From contig JAKSMX010000001.1 of assembly GCA_024400305.1 (NCBI GenBank), positions 1-64,000 on the forward strand: a stretch of 64,000 bases of DNA. The letters are read 5' to 3'. This stretch comes from Bacteroidales bacterium. GTDB taxonomy: Bacteria; Bacteroidota; Bacteroidia; Bacteroidales; F082. The notes below the pieces were generated by a model. The model saw nothing but the letters and a program-made list of their open reading frames with translations, had not been told where the DNA came from and did not search any database. Each line of letters opens with the position of its first letter. The stretch's first letter is position 1. Below, piece by piece: positions 54,837 through 64,000 of this stretch. Made by a program: the position numbers and the translations under genes.

Positions 54837-56450
54837 TTATTTCCCGAGCAAGCTGTTGTATTCCTTTTTGTTTTCAAGAACTTCGACGGCTTTTTCAACA
54901 ACCTTATCATCTCTCAAAACAACTTGGTAATATTTGCCAACGTCCCATATATTTCTGGCAATCAAAGCCTTAATCTGCTTCAAGATCCAAGGTGAGGAAC
55001 GTTGATATTGTTCATCGCTCCACTCAACACCCTTTGTCTCGGCAATTTTCCTGAAATCTGAAAGCATAATTTCATCCACCTCAAAACCTTCGTTGTAATC
55101 AGAAAATTCAAGATATTGCTGATGGATTTTTTCCCTGTTGGCTAACACGTAATCAATTGTATAGCTGTTAAAAACGCCTTTCCTGACCAGATTCGTGTAA
55201 AGTTTTGTCGAGAAAGTGGTGTCGGCCGGCACGAAAATATCGGGCATTATTCCGCCGCCACCATATACTGCGCGTCCGCTGACCAATGTCGCAAACCTCA
55301 ATGAATCAGGGAATTGGATGCTGTCGGCGTGGAAATATTCGCCGTGTTCGAGACGCTTCTGCATCTCTTTGTGATATTCTTCAACGCCGCCTTCGTATGA
55401 ACGTTGTATGCAACGTCCGGTCGGGGTGTGATAACGCGCCGTCGTGAGTCTGATCATCGCACCGTCGGGGAGAGTGAACGGCCTCTGCACCAATCCCTTG
55501 CCGAACGAACGTCGTCCGATGATGACACCTCTGTCCCAGTCCTGGATGGCACCGGAGACGATCTCGCTCGCCGATGCGCTACCTTCATCAATAAGCACGA
55601 CTAACTTCCCGTCACGGAAATCGCCGTCTTTATCGGTGTCGAAGACCTGCTTCGGACTCTTCAAACCTTCGGTAAACACGACCGTCTTGCCATTTCCGAG
55701 GAACTCGTTGCCAAGCCCGATTGCGGTCTGAAGATAGCCTCCCGAATTGCCACGCAGGTCAAGGATCAGCGATTTCAGTCCCTGCGCCTTCAGTTTCGAC
55801 AGCGACTCCGCAAATTCCTCCGCTGACTTCTGTGCGAAACGGTCAAGTTTAATATAACCAATCTCGTCGGTAATCATAAATGTCGCATCAATGCTGTTCA
55901 ACGGAATCTTATCTCTAATAACTTCAAAATCAATAAGTTCAGGTTCATCACCACGTTTTATCGAAAGCATTACTTTCGTACCTTTCCCGCCACGAAGATG
56001 ACTCGTCACGAAGTCGTTGTTCACCTTCTTTCCGAATGCGTCTTCGCCGTCGATTTTGATGATTTTGTCGCCCGCCATGATGCCGACTTTCTCCGACGGG
56101 CCGCCCGAAACCGGCGACACGACGAGAATGGTGTCGCGCAGCAACTGGAACGTCACTCCGATGCCCTCGAAACTGCCGACCAAAGGCTCGTTGATTTTTT
56201 GAACGTCATTGGCGGAAATATACGCCGAATGCGGGTCTAACTCCTTGAGCATCGCGATGATAGCCTCTTCGGTGAGCTTCGGCATGTCGGTGCTGTCAAC
56301 ATAAAAATTCTCAATCAAATACATCGTTGTCGCGAGCTTCTGCGATGTCGAAACGATTTTTGGATCTTTCTGTTGCTGTGCATTGCACAACAAATTGATT
56401 GACAACAAAACAGCGACCAATATTATTCTAATTCCATTCATGTTTTTCAT
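54837..56450 (-). CDS. S41 family C-terminal processing peptidase
   Basis: 537 residues from the ATG at 56450 (an upstream TTG at 56459 adds three). It has a signal peptide (IRIILVAVLLSINLLCNAQ) and a PDZ domain at about 80-165 (GSFEGIGVTFQLL to INGDDAF-type loop). The S41 core has LDLRGNSGGYLQ, DEGSASASEI (nucleophile about Ser293) and GRRSFGKGLVQ (Lys318), the Ser-Lys dyad 25 residues apart. It is a periplasmic or outer-membrane-facing processing protease. The long C-terminal helical part is common in Bacteroidota members. The substrate is unknown. Confidence 0.93.
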   Translation of the reverse strand: MKNMNGIRIILVAVLLSINLLCNAQQQKDPKIVSTSQKLATTMYLIENFYVDSTDMPKLTEEAIIAMLKELDPHSAYISANDVQKINEPLVGSFEGIGVTFQLLRDTILVVSPVSGGPSEKVGIMAGDKIIKIDGEDAFGKKVNNDFVTSHLRGGKGTKVMLSIKRGDEPELIDFEVIRDKIPLNSIDATFMITDEIGYIKLDRFAQKSAEEFAESLSKLKAQGLKSLILDLRGNSGGYLQTAIGLGNEFLGNGKTVVFTEGLKSPKQVFDTDKDGDFRDGKLVVLIDEGSASASEIVSGAIQDWDRGVIIGRRSFGKGLVQRPFTLPDGAMIRLTTARYHTPTGRCIQRSYEGGVEEYHKEMQKRLEHGEYFHADSIQFPDSLRFATLVSGRAVYGGGGIMPDIFVPADTTFSTKLYTNLVRKGVFNSYTIDYVLANREKIHQQYLEFSDYNEGFEVDEIMLSDFRKIAETKGVEWSDEQYQRSSPWILKQIKALIARNIWDVGKYYQVVLRDDKVVEKAVEVLENKKEYNSLLGK

Positions 56451-56467
56451 TTTCTTCAAAATTCGTT

Positions 56468-56630
56468 TCTACGGATGTGGAACCGCTATGCGGTTCTTTT
56501 CACCTTCCTCCTGATTTTCAATTTCTCAACATATCTACGGATGTGGAACCGCTACGCGGTTCTTTTCACCTATTCACCTATTTACCTATTCACCTGTTTA
56601 CCTTCCTCATGATTTTCAGCTTCTCAACAC
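56468..56630. repeat. 66-bp tandem repeat with hairpins and octamer array
   Basis: A 66-bp unit beginning TCTACGGATGTGGAACCGCT occurs at 56468 and 56534, each with the hairpin GAACCGC/GCGGTTC. The second copy is interrupted by four to five octamers of the TGAATAGG type (minus strand, 56566-56603). The unit end (CCTCMTGATTTTCARYTTCTCAACA pattern) also forms the last codons of the Sua5-like gene, so the array includes copies of that gene's 3' end. Confidence 0.75.
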
Positions 56631-57185
56631 ATCAAACGTATTGTCCTCCTTAATTTTAATAATCGTTGACGCCTTTGGCTTTACGAACACGTCGCGATAA
56701 AGGCTCACCACATAATCCACCGATTCCTTCATCTTGTCGGTAATGTCAACGAAATTGGCAGGCGACGGCTCGCCGTGAAGATTTGCGGATGTTGACGTTA
56801 TCGGTGCGCCGAGTTTCCTTATCACCTCTTTGCAAAACTCGTTGGAAGTGACTCTCACACAGACACTTCCGTCGGCGGAAAGATTCTTCGCCAAGCCTTT
56901 CGAACGGTCAAAAACGATGCTCAACGGATTCTTCGCCGCTTTGATCAGATCACCGGCGACAGGCGACGGGTCAACGACATATTCATTCAAACGCTCAATA
57001 GAATCAACGAGAATTATCAGACCTTGCCCTGACGGACGTTTCTTGATTTTAAAAATCCTGTCAACAGCCTTGACATTTGTGGCATCGCAGCCTATTCCCC
57101 AAATCGTGTCAGTTGGATAAACGAAAACCTTGCCCTCTTTCAAGAGCTTCACGCATAAATCAACTTCTTGCTCAAAAGTATTCAT
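56616..57185 (-). CDS. Threonylcarbamoyl-AMP synthase (Sua5/YciO/YrdC family)
   Basis: The 189-residue protein makes threonylcarbamoyl-AMP from threonine, bicarbonate and ATP for the t6A37 modification of tRNAs. VFVYPTDTIWGIGCDAT near 21-37, KIKKRPSGQGLIILV near 46 and the SVCVRVTSNEFCKEVI and GAPITSTSANLHGEPSP blocks are diagnostic. It is the YrdC-length form without the Sua5 C-terminal domain. Its start overlaps the stop of the GT9 gene (ATGA), so translation is coupled. Confidence 0.93.
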   Translation of the reverse strand: MNTFEQEVDLCVKLLKEGKVFVYPTDTIWGIGCDATNVKAVDRIFKIKKRPSGQGLIILVDSIERLNEYVVDPSPVAGDLIKAAKNPLSIVFDRSKGLAKNLSADGSVCVRVTSNEFCKEVIRKLGAPITSTSANLHGEPSPANFVDITDKMKESVDYVVSLYRDVFVKPKASTIIKIKEDNTFDVLRS

Positions 57186-58171
57186 AATCTATTTGTAAGT
57201 TCCTTAATATCAATATTATATGCACATTTAAAATGACCTTTCGGACATTCTTTGTAACCATGCAGCCCGCAAGGACGGCAATCCAGTTTACCGCGTGCCT
57301 CAACGACGACACGGTCTTCCGACAAAGGCCCGAAACCGAAATCTTCTATCGTGGAACAGAAAACCGCCGTCGTCATCGCATTCTGCGAACTCGCCAAATG
57401 CATTGGAGATGAATCGTTTACGTAGTTCATACGGGCGTCTTTCATCAACGCCGCCGACTCAAGCAGCGACAGTTTCCCGGCGAGGCTCTCGACATTTTTC
57501 CCCGTCACCTGATTCATGATGCGGTCGCAAATCCCGACATCGTCCTTCCCTCCCAAAAGATAAACCTTCAAATCATCGGGGACGAGCTTCAGAAACTCAA
57601 CCCAACGGTCTTCCGGAAACTGTTTCGTAAACCATAATGAACATGGTGCAACACAAATGTAATCGCTTGATTTATATTTATTTACACTTTCAAAAACCTG
57701 CTTCGACGGATAAAGACCCGGACGCAACGGATTGCCATCGGTGATATGTTCGATCAGTTTGTTGTTTCGGTTCACCTCATGAAGACCAGGCACGCCAATA
57801 CGATGTTTTATCTTACGGGTGAAAAAAATGCTGAACGGATTCTTGTCGAAACCGGCGGTTTCCTTGGCATTCCCGAAAGCGGTGACAAAACCGGTGGCGG
57901 CATATCGTTGCACGTTGACAATCAAGTCGTAACGTTCATTTCTGACATTTTTCCAAATATCAAAAAGATTCCTGTATTTGTGATTTTTTTTGTTCCAAAC
58001 TATGACATTATTCAAATACGGATGACCTTCAAAAAGTCCTTCATAACCTTTTTTAATCATCATATCTATCTGACTGTCAGGATAATACGAATGCAGTTTC
58101 TCTGCGACAGCCGTCGCCAGAATCACATCGCCAATCGATGCCGTTTGTATAATCAAAAATTTCTTTTTCAT
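57182..58171 (-). CDS. Glycosyltransferase family 9 (heptosyltransferase-like)
   Basis: 329 residues from the ATG at 58171 (MKKKFLIIQTASIGDVILAT); an upstream extension adds five. The N-terminal GDVILATAVAEKL block, RIGVPGLHEVNRN and the C-terminal CVAPCSLWFTKQFPEDRWVEF and NYVNDSSPMHLASS (donor-binding) are typical of ADP-heptose:LPS heptosyltransferases and relatives. A C-terminal cysteine cluster (KLDCRPCGLHGYKECPKGHFKC) is common in this family. It is predicted to act on LPS core or surface glycan at the inner membrane. Donor sugar unknown. Confidence 0.88.
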   Translation of the reverse strand: MKKKFLIIQTASIGDVILATAVAEKLHSYYPDSQIDMMIKKGYEGLFEGHPYLNNVIVWNKKNHKYRNLFDIWKNVRNERYDLIVNVQRYAATGFVTAFGNAKETAGFDKNPFSIFFTRKIKHRIGVPGLHEVNRNNKLIEHITDGNPLRPGLYPSKQVFESVNKYKSSDYICVAPCSLWFTKQFPEDRWVEFLKLVPDDLKVYLLGGKDDVGICDRIMNQVTGKNVESLAGKLSLLESAALMKDARMNYVNDSSPMHLASSQNAMTTAVFCSTIEDFGFGPLSEDRVVVEARGKLDCRPCGLHGYKECPKGHFKCAYNIDIKELTNRL

Positions 58172-58205
58172 GATTAGAAGTTGCAAAATTACTAATAATA
58201 TGTGG

Positions 58206-58234
58206 TTGTTGTGTGAAAAAAAGCATTATTTTTG
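58206..58234 (+). promoter_or_regulatory. Promoter of the fabG-like gene
   Basis: TTG (58206-58208), 18-bp spacer, TATTTTTG (58227-58234), 14 bp before the ATG. The leader is short. Confidence 0.65.
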
Positions 58235-58248
58235 CAAAAATTTAAACA

Positions 58249-58995
58249 ATGAATCTATTACAAGGAAAAGTTGCCGTTATCACAGGAGCTGGTCGCGGCA
58301 TTGGAAAGACGATAGCGTTGACGTTTGCGGCTGAAGGCTGCAACATCGCATTTACAGATTTGATTATCAATGAGATGGTTGAAGAAACCCGTAATGAGAT
58401 TGCGACTCTTGGCGTGAAAGTGATGGCTTATCCGGCCAACGCTGCAAGCTACGAAGACACGCAGACTGTGATTGCGAAAATCATGGAAGACTTCGGCCGC
58501 ATCGACATTTTGGTGAACAATGCGGGCATTACCAAAGACACCGCCCTGAAACGCATGACCGAAGAGCAGTGGGACGCCGTCATCAACGTGAACATGAAAT
58601 CGGTTTTCAACTACACGAAGGCCGTGCAGCCGGTGATGTGGCGGCAGAACCATGGCAGTATTATTAATATGAGCAGCGTGGTGGGCTGCGCCGGAAACGC
58701 CAACCAATGCAACTATGCGGCATCGAAGGCCGGCATCATCGGCTTCACCAAGTCGGCGGCAAAGGAAATGGGCGTGCGCAACATCCGCAACAACGCCATC
58801 GCACCGGGCTTCATCGAGTCAGACATGACAAAAGACATCCCCGAGGAAATCAAGAAACAATGGGCGCAGGCGATACCGCTCAAACGCGCCGGCACGACAC
58901 AGGACGTCGCCAATATCGCGTTGTTCTTGGCCTCCGACATGTCAGCTTACGTCACAGGTCAGGTCATCGCTGTCGATGGCGGAATGAACATGTAA
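58249..58995 (+). CDS. fabG: 3-oxoacyl-[acyl-carrier-protein] reductase (FabG-type SDR)
   Basis: The 248-residue short-chain dehydrogenase reduces 3-oxoacyl-ACP with NADPH in fatty acid elongation. TGAGRGIGKT at 13-21 is the cofactor loop, NNAGITKDTALKRMT near 86 is the NNAG motif, and the catalytic Ser (SSVVGCAGNANQ), Tyr and Lys (NYAASKAG) are intact. GFIESDMTKDIPEEIKKQ and TGQVIAVDGGMNM are the conserved FabG loop and tail. Length is normal. It lies one base before a VWA protein gene, a link not expected from fatty acid synthesis. Other SDR substrates are possible. Confidence 0.92.
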   Translation: MNLLQGKVAVITGAGRGIGKTIALTFAAEGCNIAFTDLIINEMVEETRNEIATLGVKVMAYPANAASYEDTQTVIAKIMEDFGRIDILVNNAGITKDTALKRMTEEQWDAVINVNMKSVFNYTKAVQPVMWRQNHGSIINMSSVVGCAGNANQCNYAASKAGIIGFTKSAAKEMGVRNIRNNAIAPGFIESDMTKDIPEEIKKQWAQAIPLKRAGTTQDVANIALFLASDMSAYVTGQVIAVDGGMNM

Positions 58996-58996
58996 C

Positions 58997-61015
58997 ATGT
59001 CACTGATTATCATTGCAATAGCGACAGGTCTCGCATACGCGGGACTACTTTACATCATCAACCGCAGACAACATTACGGCAAAACGCTGACCGCAATGTT
59101 GTTTGCGTTGAGGTTTGTTGTCGCCGCCGTTGTGATGATGCTATTTTTCAATCCGTATATCAAACAGAAAACCAACAAGATAGAGCAGCCGATAATAATT
59201 TTCGCAAGAGACAATTCGTCGTCAGTGACGATGACGAAAGACTCCGTTTTTTACAAGGAGAAATTTCCACAAGTCATTGATTCTCTTAAAGATATTGTCG
59301 AAAAAGATTACGATGTCGAAGATTTCCAATTCGGCGGTGATTACACCGACATCAACCAGGCGTTGAGTTCCATCAGGCGGCTTTATTACAAGAAGAACGT
59401 CGGTGCGGTGGTTTTGTTTTCCGACGGCATTGTGAATCAAGGTGTTGAGCCAGAATACAATATCGAAAACTTCCCGTTTCCGATTTATTCCGTGACTCTC
59501 GGCGACACCGTCAGCTATCCTGATCTGCTTGTTCAGGATGTGAGATGCAACAAATCCGTCCCCGCTTCCATGTCGTTCCCGTTGCGGATAACCGTCAACG
59601 CCAACAACGCGAAGAACTCAACGATGCAAGTCACCGTGAAACTTGACGGCTCCGAGGTGGAGAACGCCTCCGTGGAAGTCACCGGCAACCGCTTCTCAAA
59701 AAACCTCGACTTCAACATCATGCCCGACGGCGAAGGCATGAAACAGATTGACATTCAGATAGATGGCCTCGCCGATGAGACACAGTTGCTCAATAACAGA
59801 CGACGGCTTTTCATCGAGGTCATCGACAGGAAATACAAAGTCCTTTGCTATGCGAAAGCACCTCATCCCGACATCGCCGCGATAAAATCCGCCCTCGGCG
59901 ACCATTACGAGTTCGTGACTGTTTTCGCAAACGAGCCGGACAACTCCGTGAAATTTCCAGAAGACAACTTCAACTTGTTGATTGTCCATCAGTTACCGAT
60001 TCCGGAAAACATCAACGGAGTTGACGTGAAATCGCTGCCTGTCTTTGCGATCGTCGGTTATTCAACAGACATCGACGGCTTCAACGACTCGCAGGACGCC
60101 GTTGACATCAAAAAAGGCGCGGTCAGTTCAAACCTCGACATCAAAGCGCGTTTCAACAGCAATTTCGGACTTTTCACCATCAGTTCCGGCATAAAAAACG
60201 AAATAAGCACCTACCCTCCCCTCTCGCTTCCTCATCTCGATTTCTTTTTCAAAGCAAGTCACGAGGAGCTTATGCTTGTGAATATCATGGATTTACAGAC
60301 TTCAAATCCGATGATGGCCTTCACCGGCGACGCCGACGGCAGGAAGATGGCTTTCATGTTCGGGACAGGCTGCTGGCACTGGAAACTTTACGAATATTTC
60401 CAACACAAAAATCACGATGGCTTCAACGAGATTTTCAGCAAGACAGCGAAATATCTTCTCACAGAAAGAGATAAAGAACTGACTGTCAATCACAAAGAGA
60501 GTTATCTCTCAAACGAGAACATCAGTTTCACGGCAGAACTTCGCAATCCGAGCCGCGAACTCGTAAACGAGCCTGACGTTCACATCACGATTTTCAACAA
60601 ACACGACAAAAAGTCTTACGATTACGTTTTTGCAAAAGGCGAGAACAACTATCATCTGAACATCGGGATGTTGCCCGAAGGCGTTTACACATATACCGCC
60701 TCGGCAAGCCTCGGCGGCACCGACTACTCCGCCGGAGGAAGTTTCACCGTCGTGGCGTTAGGCATTGAGGCACAAGACCTTACGGCAAATATCGAAAGGA
60801 TGAGACTGCTCGCCAGACAAACCGGCGGCAAACATTATCATATCGCTGACATGCAATATCTTACCAAAAATCTGAATGAAGACAGCCGAATCACTTCTGT
60901 TTCACGTCAGGAAACGAAATATGACGACTTGGTCAACATTAAATGGTTGTTTTTCAGCATTTTAGGATTGATAACGATTGAATGGGTTTTAAGGAAGGTG
61001 TTTGGAGGATATTAG
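58997..61015 (+). CDS. VWA-domain membrane protein
   Basis: The 672-residue protein has two N-terminal membrane helices (3-20, 33-51) and one near the C-terminus (WLFFSILGLITIEWVL). A von Willebrand A domain follows the second helix: MIDAS DNSSS at 72-76, the Thr in GGDYTDINQAL and the FSDG motif near 145, so metal binding looks intact. The rest is beta-rich (Ig-like) and periplasmic. It resembles large Bacteroidota VWA proteins found near Bat-type and glutamine-amidotransferase-like genes, but no partner is adjacent. It starts one base after fabG and is probably cotranscribed. Function unknown. Confidence 0.85.
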   Translation: MSLIIIAIATGLAYAGLLYIINRRQHYGKTLTAMLFALRFVVAAVVMMLFFNPYIKQKTNKIEQPIIIFARDNSSSVTMTKDSVFYKEKFPQVIDSLKDIVEKDYDVEDFQFGGDYTDINQALSSIRRLYYKKNVGAVVLFSDGIVNQGVEPEYNIENFPFPIYSVTLGDTVSYPDLLVQDVRCNKSVPASMSFPLRITVNANNAKNSTMQVTVKLDGSEVENASVEVTGNRFSKNLDFNIMPDGEGMKQIDIQIDGLADETQLLNNRRRLFIEVIDRKYKVLCYAKAPHPDIAAIKSALGDHYEFVTVFANEPDNSVKFPEDNFNLLIVHQLPIPENINGVDVKSLPVFAIVGYSTDIDGFNDSQDAVDIKKGAVSSNLDIKARFNSNFGLFTISSGIKNEISTYPPLSLPHLDFFFKASHEELMLVNIMDLQTSNPMMAFTGDADGRKMAFMFGTGCWHWKLYEYFQHKNHDGFNEIFSKTAKYLLTERDKELTVNHKESYLSNENISFTAELRNPSRELVNEPDVHITIFNKHDKKSYDYVFAKGENNYHLNIGMLPEGVYTYTASASLGGTDYSAGGSFTVVALGIEAQDLTANIERMRLLARQTGGKHYHIADMQYLTKNLNEDSRITSVSRQETKYDDLVNIKWLFFSILGLITIEWVLRKVFGGY

Positions 61016-61050
61016 GAGTTTAAGGTAATTAGGAATTTAGAAATTAACAA
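61016..61050 (+). repeat. Octamer-type repeat after VWA gene stop
   Basis: After TAG the plus strand reads GAGTTTAAGGTAATTAGGAA and continues with TTTAGAAATTAAC, degenerate units of about eight bases on a TTARGRR theme. It fills the gap to the SlyD-like gene. Confidence 0.5.
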
Positions 61051-61068
61051 TATTATAAATCATTAAAA

Positions 61069-61641
61069 ATGAATCGCATGGCGGTTCCACATCAGAAAAT
61101 GAAAGTAGCTAACAACACAGTAGTCACATTGACTTACACACTGCACAACGACACTATTGAAGGCGCGGTCATTGACCAGGCCACGAAAGAGCATCCGCTT
61201 GAAGGCATTTTCGGCCACGGCATGTTCCTGCCGAGATTTGAAGAATGTCTGCAAGGCCTTGAGCCGGGCGACAAATTCGGTTTCCACCTCACGCCGGCCG
61301 AGGGTTACGGCGAGCGCAACGAAGAGATGGTTTACACCGTGAAAAAAGACATGTTCCTCAACGAAGACGGAACACTCAACGAGCTTTGCAAGGTCGGTAA
61401 CACATTGCAGTTCAGCGTTGAAAACGGAAACATCATCCCCGGAACAATCAAAGAGATCAGCATCGAGCTTGTGAAGATCGACTTCAACCACCAGCTCGCC
61501 GGCGTGCCTTTGTTCTTCGAAGGCGAGATCTTGGCGGTCCGCGAACTCACCGAGGCCGACATGAACGGCGGCTGCCATCACTGCCACCACGAAGACGGCG
61601 GCTGCGGAAACTGCGACGGCGGTTGCGACGGATGCAAATAA
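61069..61641 (+). CDS. SlyD-like FKBP peptidyl-prolyl isomerase
   Basis: The 190-residue cytoplasmic isomerase/chaperone of the SlyD type. The FKBP domain has TLHNDTIEGAVIDQATKEHP with an IF (insert-in-flap) chaperone domain, and GLEPGDKFGFHLTPAEGYGERN is the SlyD hallmark. The last 28 residues are a His/Cys-rich metal-binding tail (MNGGCHHCHHEDGGCGN, then CDGGCDGCK). The family start MKVANNTVV lies at 61099, but the A-rich leader favours the ATG at 61069. It lies 53 bp after the VWA gene. A tail of this kind can bind nickel in other bacteria; a metal role here is inferred. Confidence 0.92.
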   Translation: MNRMAVPHQKMKVANNTVVTLTYTLHNDTIEGAVIDQATKEHPLEGIFGHGMFLPRFEECLQGLEPGDKFGFHLTPAEGYGERNEEMVYTVKKDMFLNEDGTLNELCKVGNTLQFSVENGNIIPGTIKEISIELVKIDFNHQLAGVPLFFEGEILAVRELTEADMNGGCHHCHHEDGGCGNCDGGCDGCK

Positions 61642-61712
61642 CGCGATTTCAAACAACAAAAAACAAGGACTATTAAATAGTCCTTGTTTTTATTTATCTA
61701 CAAATCAATAAA

Positions 61713-62384
61713 TTAGAATTTATAAATCATGCCAAGCACAATATCGGTATTGTCATTGACACCAAAACCGAAAGTATTTGACTTCTCCGTTATTTCGCAA
61801 TTAACAGAACCCGCTTGAGAATCTTTAGTAATCTTTGAGCCAACATAACCGATGCTCAAAACATTCAATTTCCCGCTGAGTGAAAAATGTTCGTTAAGCA
61901 CGAATTCAATGCCAGGGACGACAGCAATACCCCACTCGAAACATTTTGGTCCTTTTTCACGCTTTCTATCATTGTCAACAATAGTAATGTCATTGTCGTA
62001 TGTTCCTGCAAATGAGACCTTTGCATCTGCAAACAATTTTACTCTATTGAAATTGCCATAGACACAACGGAAAAATGGAGCAGCCTTCCACGTTGAAATA
62101 TTGTTCTTGTACGTCACGTCATTGTCGCCATCTGTCTTCACTGAAGATATTCCATATCCGACTTCAAGACCAGCGCCAAATTTTTCATTGAACATGTAGC
62201 CGACAAATGGATTGATTTCAAAGACTGTAGTTTTTGGATTGTCGCAAGTCGTTGTGACCACGTTGGTTTTTGTCTCAACTTTTCCTGAATTAAAACCGAA
62301 ACCGATGTTTCCACCGACAAACATCTGCGCATTGCATAAGAATGTTCCTGCAATAATGACTAAAGATAATAAGAATTTTTTCAT
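61713..62384 (-). CDS. Small outer-membrane beta-barrel protein
   Basis: The 223-residue protein has a signal peptide (KKFLLSLVIIAGTFLCNAQ) followed by alternating strands with Gly-aromatic patterns (MFVGGNIGFGFNSG, FEINPFVGYMFNEKFGAGLE) and a C-terminal Tyr-Lys-Phe, as in OmpA-like or PorT-type eight-stranded barrels. No binding or enzyme motif. It is monocistronic. A -7 box TATTTTTG lies at 62459-62452, giving a leader of about 65 bases. Function unknown. Confidence 0.85.
   Translation of the reverse strand: MKKFLLSLVIIAGTFLCNAQMFVGGNIGFGFNSGKVETKTNVVTTTCDNPKTTVFEINPFVGYMFNEKFGAGLEVGYGISSVKTDGDNDVTYKNNISTWKAAPFFRCVYGNFNRVKLFADAKVSFAGTYDNDITIVDNDRKREKGPKCFEWGIAVVPGIEFVLNEHFSLSGKLNVLSIGYVGSKITKDSQAGSVNCEITEKSNTFGFGVNDNTDIVLGMIYKF

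Positions 62385-64000
<1,616 letters not shown>

Overview
The window reads as a chromosomal segment of an anaerobic member of the Bacteroidales (phylum Bacteroidota). The evidence is the repeated -7 promoter box TAnnTTTG with an upstream TTG/TTTG, the near absence of Shine-Dalgarno sites, four proteins with type IX secretion (T9SS) C-terminal sorting domains including two gingipain-like C25 peptidases, fimbrillin-like lipoproteins, an approximately 1100-residue SecA with a SEC-C tail, and a pyruvate:ferredoxin oxidoreductase. No IS element, CRISPR array, tRNA or rRNA gene was seen. The one stable RNA is RNase P RNA (rnpB).

Layout. 1-438: gene-free, with a G10 tract and a large multi-stem palindromic element. 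439-11602 (minus): frr, pyrH, two tandem type Vd (PlpD-like) patatin/beta-barrel proteins, secA, a thioredoxin-fold lipid- or envelope-type protein without a CXXC, and coaD. 11661-15393 (minus): a 44-residue peptide gene and two paralogous fimbrillin-like/FISUMP-like lipoproteins. 15698-22726: Nudix hydrolase, pyrE, an SRPBCC-like protein, birA (with an out-of-frame 17-bp tandem duplication), rsfS, ftsH, a LUD protein and an AAA_14/DUF4143 ATPase preceded by a 23-bp tandem array. 23044-33727: valS, a POT peptide transporter, a TerB-like protein, an RsmI-like methyltransferase, dnaA, a YigZ/IMPACT protein, prmC, a small XRE-like protein and an NhaD-like antiporter. 33866-41110 (plus): rnpB, a 1009-residue TPR protein with a partner outer-membrane protein, and gyrB. 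41111-43450: an AT-rich accessory pocket with two unknown genes and a HigBA toxin-antitoxin pair. 43452-54653 (minus): a beta-CASP nuclease, then four T9SS cargo genes. 54837-58171 (minus): S41 protease, Sua5/YrdC protein and a GT9 glycosyltransferase. 58249-61641 (plus): FabG-like reductase, VWA membrane protein and SlyD-like isomerase. The window ends with a barrel protein, a 730-bp gene-poor gap and the 5' part of nifJ.

The most distinctive locus is 44865-54653. An Rgp-like and a Kgp-like C25 peptidase lie head to tail, have different catalytic domains but nearly the same C-terminal modules, and are flanked by two other sorted proteins. At two of its junctions the minus-strand terminator hairpin of one gene carries, in its loop, the TTG that lies exactly 19 bp from the -7 box of the next gene. 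A second theme is short 7-8 bp sequence repeats placed directly after stop codons at six or more loci. All family names come from motif recognition and were not tested by database search.
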